64,000 nucleotides of DNA from an uncultured Bacilli bacterium (lineage in GTDB: Bacteria > Bacillota_I > Bacilli_A > RF39 > UBA660). The notes beneath the pieces were generated by a model that did no database searches, had not been told where the DNA came from, and saw only the letters and a list, made by a program, of their open reading frames with translations. The stretch spans positions 62,001-126,000 of the forward strand of contig CAKOPN010000002.1 in the NCBI GenBank assembly GCA_934100165.1. The letters are read 5' to 3'. The translations under genes were made by a program, and so were the position numbers. Positions 42,868 to 50,406 of the stretch are shown one piece after another (the first letter of the stretch is position 1; each line of letters begins with the position of its first letter).

Positions 42868-44107
42868 GATTTTTAAAATGAAAAATGGTCCCAAAGTAGT
42901 ACTTTATCAAGATACTTCTAAACATGTTGCATTTGCAAGTTTATACGTTATGTTTGGAGGAGATGTTAAAAAAGCTAAAATTGATGGAAAAGAATACAAA
43001 ATACCAAATGGAATAGCACATTTTATTGAACATTTACTAATTGAACATAGCAAGTATGGTAATTTTTTGTTAGATATGGAGAAAAAAAATACTGATTGTA
43101 ATGGTTTTACAAATAAAGATAGAACAGAATTTTATGTTAATTCTGTGAAAAATTTTGAGGATGATTTGGTTAAACTAATCAATGTTGTTAATAATGCACA
43201 TTTTACAAAAAAGAATATAGAAGAAGTTAGAAGTGCTATTATTAAAGAAAAAATGATGGAAAAAGATAGAAACTTTGTAGATCTTATGCGTCTTGATTAT
43301 TCTCTTTTATTTAAAAATATTGAATACCCAAATGTTTTGGGTGAAGTTGATGATATTAAAAATATAAGTTATGAAGATGTAAAGCTTTGTTATGATGCTT
43401 TTTACAGAAATGAAAATGAAATTATTGTTATAGCAGGTAACTTTAATATAGGAAAAATTGAAAAAATATTAAAAGAAAACTTTAGTAAGAAAGAACTTAA
43501 GTATAAAAATGTTGAATTGCTAAAAGAAAAAGAAGGTAAAGAAATTGCTAACTTTACTGGAAGTATAAAGAAAAATATCTCTATGGACTATGTTAGGGTT
43601 ACATATAAGATTGATGCAAGTAGTTTTAAAGGTAAAGATAGAGTAGACCTTGATTTTTATATGTATATGTTTCTTTCGTATTTATTTGACCCATCTTCAG
43701 ATGTCTATAATGATTTGGTAGAAAGTAAAACTTGTATTTATAATTTAGATTATTCTTCGTATTTTATAGATGATTACTTAATAATTATGATTGGTACTAC
43801 TACTGATAATCATGAAGCTTTTATAGATAAAGTAGTAGATACTATGAAAAGTAAAAAAGTAAATGAAGAAGATTTTGAATTAAGAAAAAAAGATTCTATT
43901 GTGGAAATAATACTAAGAGAAGATACATTAGGAAAGACTATTAACCCTTTTGTAAATAATATTTTAGTTTATAATTATGATAAGATGGATACGACTGAAG
44001 ATATTGAATCACTTACTTTTGAAAAATATAAGAATGTTATCGAAGGTCTTGATTTTTCACATTATGCTATTTCTATGATGTTGAAAAATGGTGATAAATG
44101 TGAATAA
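42854..44107 (+). CDS. M16 family zinc metallopeptidase, YmfH type
   Basis: ATG 42854 follows AAGGGGTG. The 417-residue protein has the inverted zinc motif H-F-I-E-H near residue 56 and a downstream Glu in E-E-V-R-S-A-I-I-K-E near residue 130, as expected of catalytic M16 enzymes. It is coupled to the inactive partner upstream. The expected role is degradation or processing of peptides in the cytoplasm. Confidence 0.87.
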   Translation: MKKTKIFKMKNGPKVVLYQDTSKHVAFASLYVMFGGDVKKAKIDGKEYKIPNGIAHFIEHLLIEHSKYGNFLLDMEKKNTDCNGFTNKDRTEFYVNSVKNFEDDLVKLINVVNNAHFTKKNIEEVRSAIIKEKMMEKDRNFVDLMRLDYSLLFKNIEYPNVLGEVDDIKNISYEDVKLCYDAFYRNENEIIVIAGNFNIGKIEKILKENFSKKELKYKNVELLKEKEGKEIANFTGSIKKNISMDYVRVTYKIDASSFKGKDRVDLDFYMYMFLSYLFDPSSDVYNDLVESKTCIYNLDYSSYFIDDYLIIMIGTTTDNHEAFIDKVVDTMKSKKVNEEDFELRKKDSIVEIILREDTLGKTINPFVNNILVYNYDKMDTTEDIESLTFEKYKNVIEGLDFSHYAISMMLKNGDKCE

Positions 44108-44459
44108 CGAGGAAATTTTATACAGACTTTCAAAATCAAAGTTTAGAAATAGTTTCCATTTAAAAGAAAAAGATAAAATGTATGTTAGGGAAAAAGGGAT
44201 AGATAAAATTAGAGAGCATACTTATGATTTTATTAGAAAACGTTTGGCACCTAAATACATAGCAAATGATGGCAAGCAGACACCAATGAGTGGACACCCA
44301 ACTTTTATTGCGGAACATGCGACTGCAACTTGTTGTAGGTCTTGCCTTTATAAATGGCATAAGATAGAAAAAGATAAAGAACTTAATGATAAAGAAATTG
44401 ATTTTATAGTTAATTTAATTATGGATTTTATAATTGAAGAAATGAATAATGATAAATAG
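44088..44459 (+). CDS. DUF4186 family protein
   Basis: The 123-residue protein has the dense conserved block R-L-A-P (near residue 53), N-D-G-K-Q-T-P-M-S-G-H-P, H-A-T-A-T-C-C-R-S-C and K-W-H, which is diagnostic of DUF4186. His and Cys residues suggest metal binding. The start could be ATG 44088 or, as N-terminal similarity suggests, GTG 44100 (product beginning N-N-E-E-I-L); the gene overlaps the end of the M16 gene either way. Function unknown. Confidence 0.82.
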   Translation: MVINVNNEEILYRLSKSKFRNSFHLKEKDKMYVREKGIDKIREHTYDFIRKRLAPKYIANDGKQTPMSGHPTFIAEHATATCCRSCLYKWHKIEKDKELNDKEIDFIVNLIMDFIIEEMNNDK

Positions 44460-44470
44460 AGGTTGTTATT

Positions 44471-45277
44471 ATGAATGATGTTGCAAAGGGATTTTCGAAG
44501 GCACTAGTGTTTATTATAGTTGTGGTATGTTGTCTTTTCTTTATTGAACGTAATTCTCTTGAAAATAAGGGTATTGGAGATGTTAATATCGAAAATATTT
44601 TAGAAGATGAGAGAAAAGAATATACAGAAACAAAAGAATCTTATATTGAAGATGCTAAAAAGCTTTATGAAAAATATAATTTTAAGTTTATAGAAGAGAA
44701 TTTTGGCAAAGATTTTTTTGATGTTTATTATGGCAAAGTAAAGACTTTAGATAGTGATATTCCAAGTGAGTTCATGGTATATCTTGCTATTGTTAACAGT
44801 TATAAAGATAATTTCATGATTAGTTGTAATGCTGAGTATGAAGCTAGTGAAAAAGAAGTTAATTCTAATGTCAAAGAATTGTTTGATTATGATGTAAAAT
44901 ATGATGAAGACAAGGAACTAATAAATACTTCAGAATTAAATATTAGTTATGACAGTGAAAAAAAATCTTATATAATTACAAATAATGTTTGTAGTGGTAT
45001 AGAATTTGATAAGGATTATATAGAAACTTCTTTTGATGGTGCAAAAATGATAGATAATAAACTTATAATTGTGGAAAATGTTTACTATGTAAGTTATGCT
45101 TATCAGGATGCTAATGGATATACACTTAACTTTCATTCTGGATTAACAAAGGATGATCCAGTTGTAGCAACAAATCATAATAAAAAAATAGACACTAGTC
45201 TATTTACTAAATATGTATACACATTTGAAAAAGAAAGTAGTTCTTCTTACAAATTTATAAGTATTGAAAAGAAGTAG
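44471..45277 (+). CDS. Membrane-anchored extracytoplasmic protein, unknown
   Basis: The 268-residue protein has one N-terminal membrane helix (about 9-27, containing C-C but no proper lipobox) followed by an acidic, Tyr/Asn-rich outer domain with mixed strand and helix pattern. GAGGTTG precedes the ATG, 11 bp after the DUF4186 gene. No family is recognised. It converges tail to tail with the next gene. Confidence 0.6.
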   Translation: MNDVAKGFSKALVFIIVVVCCLFFIERNSLENKGIGDVNIENILEDERKEYTETKESYIEDAKKLYEKYNFKFIEENFGKDFFDVYYGKVKTLDSDIPSEFMVYLAIVNSYKDNFMISCNAEYEASEKEVNSNVKELFDYDVKYDEDKELINTSELNISYDSEKKSYIITNNVCSGIEFDKDYIETSFDGAKMIDNKLIIVENVYYVSYAYQDANGYTLNFHSGLTKDDPVVATNHNKKIDTSLFTKYVYTFEKESSSSYKFISIEKK

Positions 45278-45778
45278 TTAGAAAAAAGAAAAATTTGATA
45301 ATTTATAAAAAGTATATAACACGTCAGAAATAAATAGAAATATTAGAATTTCTGTTAACATGTTAGGTACTTTTTTTATGAACTTATTTACTATTGGCAT
45401 TAAGAAGTATATTAAAAAAATACTAGCTAATCCCCATATTAGCATCATTTTTAAAGATGTATATTTTCCGATAGGTACGAAGTGGTCATAGTATACCCAA
45501 AATACTCTTCCAAATACTATTTCAATATAGTAACCACCAATAGTTTCTATTATTCCTAGTATTATTGCAGATATAATAAATAGAAGTGGAACTTTTATAT
45601 ACCACTTTAGTTTATATTTATTTAAGTATTTGTTTATAAAAATGATTGTTAATGTACCAACACCATAAATTGGTGTCCATAATCCGTAAAGAATTCCACT
45701 ATCGACTTTGGTATAAACAAAATTTTCAATAATGTGGCCAAGAAGAGAAAATAAGAAAAATATATTTATATAATACAT
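45278..45778 (-). CDS. CmpB-like putative ABC-transporter type IV membrane protein
   Basis: The 166-residue protein has about five membrane helices. G-H-I-I-E-N near residue 14, G-L-W-T-P-I-Y-G-V-G near residue 32 and G-I-I-E-T-I-G-G-Y-Y-I-E with F-W-V-Y-Y-D match the PF06541-type family of small membrane proteins, annotated as putative ABC-transporter permeases although an ATPase partner is rarely seen. None is seen here. Function unknown. Confidence 0.75.
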   Translation of the reverse strand: MYYINIFFLFSLLGHIIENFVYTKVDSGILYGLWTPIYGVGTLTIIFINKYLNKYKLKWYIKVPLLFIISAIILGIIETIGGYYIEIVFGRVFWVYYDHFVPIGKYTSLKMMLIWGLASIFLIYFLMPIVNKFIKKVPNMLTEILIFLFISDVLYTFYKLSNFSFF

Positions 45779-45861
45779 AGTATCACCATTATATTATGTG
45801 TGTTTATTGATATTGTTATTCAGAAATATAATGTATAAATTCAATAATCTTAAAATTGAAC

Positions 45862-45890
45862 TTGAAAAAAAATAATAGATGTGTTATATT
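45862..45890 (+). promoter_or_regulatory. Sigma-A promoter of ileS
   Basis: TTGAAA (45862-45867), 17-bp spacer, TGtTATATT (45882-45890), immediately ahead of the T-box leader. Confidence 0.75.
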
Positions 45891-45896
45891 TTTATG

Positions 45897-46124
45897 CATG
45901 TAAAGCAAATGAGGAAGACGTGGTTAAAAAATGCTTGATAGAGAGCTTATGGTTGGTGGAAATAAGCAAAAGACTATTTAACCAAGATCACTTCTGATGT
46001 TTTTTATGGATAAGATAAAAACGGTGACGCGTTATAGTTGTAGAGTGCATAGAATTATCTATGAATTAAGGTGGTAACACGGAATTTATTTCGCCCTTTG
46101 AAATAACTTTCGTGTTTTTATTTT
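45897..46124 (+). ncRNA. T-box leader, isoleucine-specific
   Basis: Stem I has AGAG and the distal-loop GGTGGAAA. The specifier ATC (Ile) is at 45987-45989, followed by A. The T-box core AAGGTGGTAACACGG lies at 46068-46082. The terminator uses ACACGGAATTTATTTC against GAAATAACTTTCGTGT and a T5 run. Uncharged tRNA-Ile should induce ileS. Confidence 0.93.
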
Positions 46125-46146
46125 ATCTAGAATTGGAGGTTTTAAT

Positions 46147-49100
46147 ATGTTTAAGGAATTAAGAAAAGAAAAAAACAGTGAAGTTGAAAAACTAATCAGT
46201 GAAAACTGGCAGAAGATGGATATCCTAGAAAAAACAATTGAGAACAGAGAAAATAGCAAATATTTTGTTTTCTATGATGGTCCTGCAACTGCTAATGGAA
46301 TGCCAGGAATACACCATATGCTTGCAAAACTTTTAAAAGATGTTTTCTGCAAGTATAAAACAATGAAAGGATATAAAGTTTTACGTAAAGTAGGATGGGA
46401 TACTCATGGACTTCCTGTTGAAGTACAAGTAGAAAAAGAATTAGGATTCTCTGGAAAGAATGATATAGAGAAGTATGGAATTAAAGAATTCAATGAAAAA
46501 TGTAGAGAAAGTGTATGGAAAAATGAAAAAGCTTTTAAAGATTTCACTAATGAAATGGGCCAATTCATTGATTTAAAACATCCATATATTACTTATGAAA
46601 ATAGCTATATTGAAACTGAGTGGTGGATACTTAAAAAATTCTTTGAAGAAGGACTTATCTATGATGGATTAAAAATAGTTCCATATTGCCCAAGATGTGG
46701 TACTGGACTTGCATCACATGAAGTAGCACAAGGATATGAAGAAATAAGTGTAAACACAGTAACTGTTCCTTTTAAACTTAAAGATGAAGAAAACACTTAT
46801 TTACTAATATGGACAACAACTCCATGGACACTTCTTGCAAACGTTGCAGCATGTGTAAATCCTAATGAAGAATATGTAAAGTGTTTGTCAAAAGGATACA
46901 ACTTTATAGTAGCTAAAAAACTTGCTAATAAAGTTTTAGGAGATGACTATGAAGTAGTAGAAACATATTTAGGAAAAGACTTAGAGTATAGAGAATATGA
47001 ACAATTCTTACCAATACTTAAAGTAAATAAAAAAGCCTTTTATATTACATGTGCTGATTATGTTACTATGGAAGATGGTACAGGTATAGTACATATTGCA
47101 CCAGCATTTGGTCAAGATGACTATGAAGTTGGAATTAAATATGATTTACCAATGCTTAATCCAGTTGATGAACAAGGTTGCTACAAAGAAGGACCTTGGA
47201 AGGGAAGACTTGTTGTAGATAAAGAGCTTGAAATAGATATTATTAAATACTTATCTAGTCAAGACAAACTATTTAAAAAGCAAAAGATGGAACATAACTA
47301 TCCACATTGTTGGAGATGTCATACACCACTTGTTTACTATTCAAAACCAAGTTTATATATTAAGACTACTGCATATCAAGATAAGATTATTGCTGCTAAT
47401 AAAACAGTTAACTGGTATCCATCTTATGTTGGAGAAAAAAGATTTGGAAACTGGCTAGAAAATATGAATGATTGGGCAATATCTAGAAATAGATACTGGG
47501 GAACACCAATACCACTTTGGAGATGTTCTTGTGGACATGATGAAATGATAGGCTCTATTGATGAACTTGTTTCAAAATCTATAGAAAAAATAGATAAAAA
47601 TATTGAATTACATAGACCATATGTTGATGAAATTCATATTAAGTGTCCAGAATGTGGAAAAGAAATGTCAAGAGTAAAAGATGTTATGGACTGTTGGTTT
47701 GATTCAGGAAGCATGCCTTTTGCACAATATCATTATCCATTTGAAAACAAAGAACTATTTGAAAGTCAATTTCCAGCAGACTTTATAAGCGAAGGAATAG
47801 ATCAAACTCGTGGATGGTTCTATTCATTACTTGTTATATCAACATTTGTTATGGGAAAATCACCTTATAAAAATGTTCTTGTAAATGACTTAATCCTTGA
47901 TAAATATGGACAAAAAATGCATAAATCAAAAGGAAATGCAGTATCACCATTTGGTACAATAGAAAAATATGGTGCTGATCCTACTAGATGGTATATGCTT
48001 TATGCATCTCCTGTATGGACACCATTAAAATTTGATGAAGATGGTATAAAAGAAGTACAATCTAAATTCTTTAATACATTAAAAAATACTTATACATTCT
48101 TCCAAATGTATGCTAATACAGATTCAGTTGATCCAAGAGAATTTAAAGTTGCATATAAAGATTTAGAAGAAATTGATAAATGGTTAATATCTAAATACAA
48201 TAAACTAGTTAAAGTAGTAACAGAAGCTCTTGATGAGTATGACCCTAATAGAGCAGTTAAAGCAATTAACAGTTTTGTTAACGAAGAGTTATCTAACTGG
48301 TATATAAGAAGAAATAGAAGAAGATTCTGGAAGAGTGAGCTTGACAATAGCAAAAAAGCAGTATACCAAACAACATATGATGTTTTGGTAGGTTTATCAC
48401 TTCTTATTGCCCCAATTGCATCATTTACAGCAGAAGAAATATATCAAAATTTAACTGGTGAAGAATCTGTTCATTTACAAGATTATCCAGTATTTGATAA
48501 AAAGATGGTAAATGAAAAAATAGAAGAAAAAATGGACTTAGTAAGAGACATCATTTCACTTGGAAGAAATGCTAGAGAGGAAGCTAAGATAAAAGTTAGA
48601 CAACCAATTAGTAAAGTTATCCTTGATAAGAAGAGTGAAAAAACTATTGGCGATTTACAAAGTTTAATACTTGAGGAATTAAATGTTAAAAAAATAGAGT
48701 TTACTGATAATCTTAGTGATTATATGACATTTAGTATTAAACCTAACTTCAAAGTATGTGGACCAATATTCGGTTCTAACATGGGCAAGTTTACAGCAAC
48801 TCTTAATACATTATCACAAGATGAAATTATCAAACTTGAAAATAATGAAACATTAAAATTAAAAGTTGATGATAAAGACTATGATGTTAATAAAGAAATG
48901 GTAGATATAAGAATTACTTCTAAAGAAGGATTTAATGCATCAAACGAAAAAAGTAATTTTATAATACTTGATACAACATTGACTGAAAGCCTTATAAACG
49001 AGGGTATTGCAAGAGAGCTTATAAGTAAAGTACAACAATTAAGAAAGAATAAAGATTTTAATATTGTTGATAGAATTAACATCTATTATGAAGAAAATGA

Positions 49101-49245
49101 AAAATTAGAAAAAGTTATCGAAGAGTTTATGGATACAATAAAGAATGAAACATTAGCTATTGAAATAACAAAGAAAGATAATGATGGAGAAGTACTTGAC
49201 CTTAATGGTATAAATGTAAAAGTAGATGTTCAAAAAATAGGATAG
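46147..49245 (+). CDS. ileS: Isoleucyl-tRNA synthetase, type 2 with GIHH signature
   Basis: The 1032-residue class I synthetase has the eukaryote-like type 2 architecture: a start G-P-A-T-A-N-G-M-P near residue 45, editing domain, a KMSKS motif written K-M-H-K-S-K-G-N, two zinc ribbons (C-P-R-C, C-P-E-C) and a long C-terminal region. The HIGH motif reads G54-I55-H56-H57 rather than H-x-G-H. This swapped form has been reported in a subset of IleRS2 enzymes with strong mupirocin resistance. It charges tRNA-Ile and edits valine. The Ile T-box controls it, and the gene is followed by a terminator overlapping its stop. Confidence 0.95.
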   Translation: MFKELRKEKNSEVEKLISENWQKMDILEKTIENRENSKYFVFYDGPATANGMPGIHHMLAKLLKDVFCKYKTMKGYKVLRKVGWDTHGLPVEVQVEKELGFSGKNDIEKYGIKEFNEKCRESVWKNEKAFKDFTNEMGQFIDLKHPYITYENSYIETEWWILKKFFEEGLIYDGLKIVPYCPRCGTGLASHEVAQGYEEISVNTVTVPFKLKDEENTYLLIWTTTPWTLLANVAACVNPNEEYVKCLSKGYNFIVAKKLANKVLGDDYEVVETYLGKDLEYREYEQFLPILKVNKKAFYITCADYVTMEDGTGIVHIAPAFGQDDYEVGIKYDLPMLNPVDEQGCYKEGPWKGRLVVDKELEIDIIKYLSSQDKLFKKQKMEHNYPHCWRCHTPLVYYSKPSLYIKTTAYQDKIIAANKTVNWYPSYVGEKRFGNWLENMNDWAISRNRYWGTPIPLWRCSCGHDEMIGSIDELVSKSIEKIDKNIELHRPYVDEIHIKCPECGKEMSRVKDVMDCWFDSGSMPFAQYHYPFENKELFESQFPADFISEGIDQTRGWFYSLLVISTFVMGKSPYKNVLVNDLILDKYGQKMHKSKGNAVSPFGTIEKYGADPTRWYMLYASPVWTPLKFDEDGIKEVQSKFFNTLKNTYTFFQMYANTDSVDPREFKVAYKDLEEIDKWLISKYNKLVKVVTEALDEYDPNRAVKAINSFVNEELSNWYIRRNRRRFWKSELDNSKKAVYQTTYDVLVGLSLLIAPIASFTAEEIYQNLTGEESVHLQDYPVFDKKMVNEKIEEKMDLVRDIISLGRNAREEAKIKVRQPISKVILDKKSEKTIGDLQSLILEELNVKKIEFTDNLSDYMTFSIKPNFKVCGPIFGSNMGKFTATLNTLSQDEIIKLENNETLKLKVDDKDYDVNKEMVDIRITSKEGFNASNEKSNFIILDTTLTESLINEGIARELISKVQQLRKNKDFNIVDRINIYYEENEKLEKVIEEFMDTIKNETLAIEITKKDNDGEVLDLNGINVKVDVQKIG

Positions 49246-49271
49246 GAATTTAAATTTTCTATCCTTTTCTA
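49240..49271 (+). terminator. Rho-independent terminator after ileS
   Basis: The stem GGATAG/CTATCC overlaps the ileS stop codon and is followed by a short T-rich tail. Confidence 0.65.
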
Positions 49272-49291
49272 TTTCAAAAACAACAAATAGT

Positions 49292-49300
49292 TGCTATAAT
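49292..49300 (+). promoter_or_regulatory. Extended -10 promoter
   Basis: TGcTATAAT, 27 bp before the GNAT gene. Confidence 0.55.
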
Positions 49301-49326
49301 TTTATAGTAATAATATGGGAGGCATT

Positions 49327-49743
49327 ATGGAGAAGATATTTTTAAAAGAAGAAGATATACCTAGTTATAAAGAGTTAATAAAAGATGCTTTTGACATAGA
49401 GTGCAACACTTCAATGTTAAAAAAATCAATTGAAGGAGAAATTGTTAGAGTTTTAGCCTTTAAAGAAGATGATACCATAGTAGCTTCCGTTATGATAACT
49501 GTTAATGTTGACCCTGTTAAAGGTTTAAAAACTTTTTTTCTTGATTATGTGTCAGTTCTTTCTATTTATAGAGGGGAAGGCCTTGGAAAAATGATTATTG
49601 ATGAAGTTATTTCTCTTGCTAAGAACGAAAATGCTAATTTTGTTATGCTAACATCTAGTCTTAAAAGATGTGGTGCTAGAAAAATATATTTTGATAAAGG
49701 TTTTAAAATAAAAGATACAGATTTATTTTATAAGGAGATTTAA
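49327..49743 (+). CDS. GNAT family N-acetyltransferase
   Basis: ATG 49327 with GGGAGG upstream is chosen over ATG 49315. The 138-residue protein has the acetyl-CoA-binding motif A (Y-R-G-E-G-L-G-K-M-I near residue 85) after a V-S-V-L strand, and a C-terminal Y-F-D-K-G-F as in motif B. The substrate cannot be read from sequence. The next gene starts one base after its stop. Confidence 0.85.
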   Translation: MEKIFLKEEDIPSYKELIKDAFDIECNTSMLKKSIEGEIVRVLAFKEDDTIVASVMITVNVDPVKGLKTFFLDYVSVLSIYRGEGLGKMIIDEVISLAKNENANFVMLTSSLKRCGARKIYFDKGFKIKDTDLFYKEI

Positions 49744-49744
49744 C

Positions 49745-50347
49745 ATGAAGATTTTTAAATGGAGTAAAAATTCTAGATGGTATGAGAGAATATCTTGGAT
49801 AAAGAATATAATTATTTTTCTTCTTCTTTTTTTGATATGTATTTTTTTATTTGGTTTCTTAATCGATAAAGGTAGAAACTTGGATTATGCTTATTTTGTA
49901 TCACTAACGGTATCTTTACTAATTTTTATAAAACATTGTGTTAGTGATGTTATTGAAAATAGAATAAATATATATGTTGAAAAGGAAAATAAACTTTACA
50001 TTATATTTCCTCAAAAATATACTTCTGACTATGATAATTGTATGATAAGTTATGATTCTTTTAGAAAGTTTACTAATGATGATGAAAATATCTCTAAAAT
50101 AATGAGCGATATTTCTCTTTTTCAAGGAGTATCGTTATATGAAGTTAATGAAATTAGAAGAGCTATTGTTCATAAAAAATATATTACGTTTGTATCTGTT
50201 GGTAATTTAAACTTTTGGAGATCATCTCATAATCAAGTTTTGTTTTCTTCAAAGAACGATTTTAAAATGCTTTTTAGAGTTCCCTTTGATTACAATAATT
50301 ACGAAGATTTTACAACAATTTTAAAAAAATATGAAAATAAAGATTAA
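49745..50347 (+). CDS. Membrane protein with two helices, unknown function
   Basis: The 200-residue protein has an aromatic/basic N-terminus, two membrane helices (about 20-42 and 50-66) and a soluble C-terminal domain of about 130 residues. It is coupled to the GNAT gene upstream. The layout resembles bacterial PH-like membrane proteins, but I see no diagnostic motif. Confidence 0.6.
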   Translation: MKIFKWSKNSRWYERISWIKNIIIFLLLFLICIFLFGFLIDKGRNLDYAYFVSLTVSLLIFIKHCVSDVIENRINIYVEKENKLYIIFPQKYTSDYDNCMISYDSFRKFTNDDENISKIMSDISLFQGVSLYEVNEIRRAIVHKKYITFVSVGNLNFWRSSHNQVLFSSKNDFKMLFRVPFDYNNYEDFTTILKKYENKD

Positions 50348-50373
50348 GCCTATTTATTAAAAACTAATTTTTA

Positions 50374-50382
50374 TGTTATAAT
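50374..50382 (+). promoter_or_regulatory. Extended -10 promoter
   Basis: TGtTATAAT, 24 bp before the AAA+ gene. Confidence 0.6.
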
Positions 50383-50406
50383 GAATAATACTAGGAGGAG
50401 TAGAGT

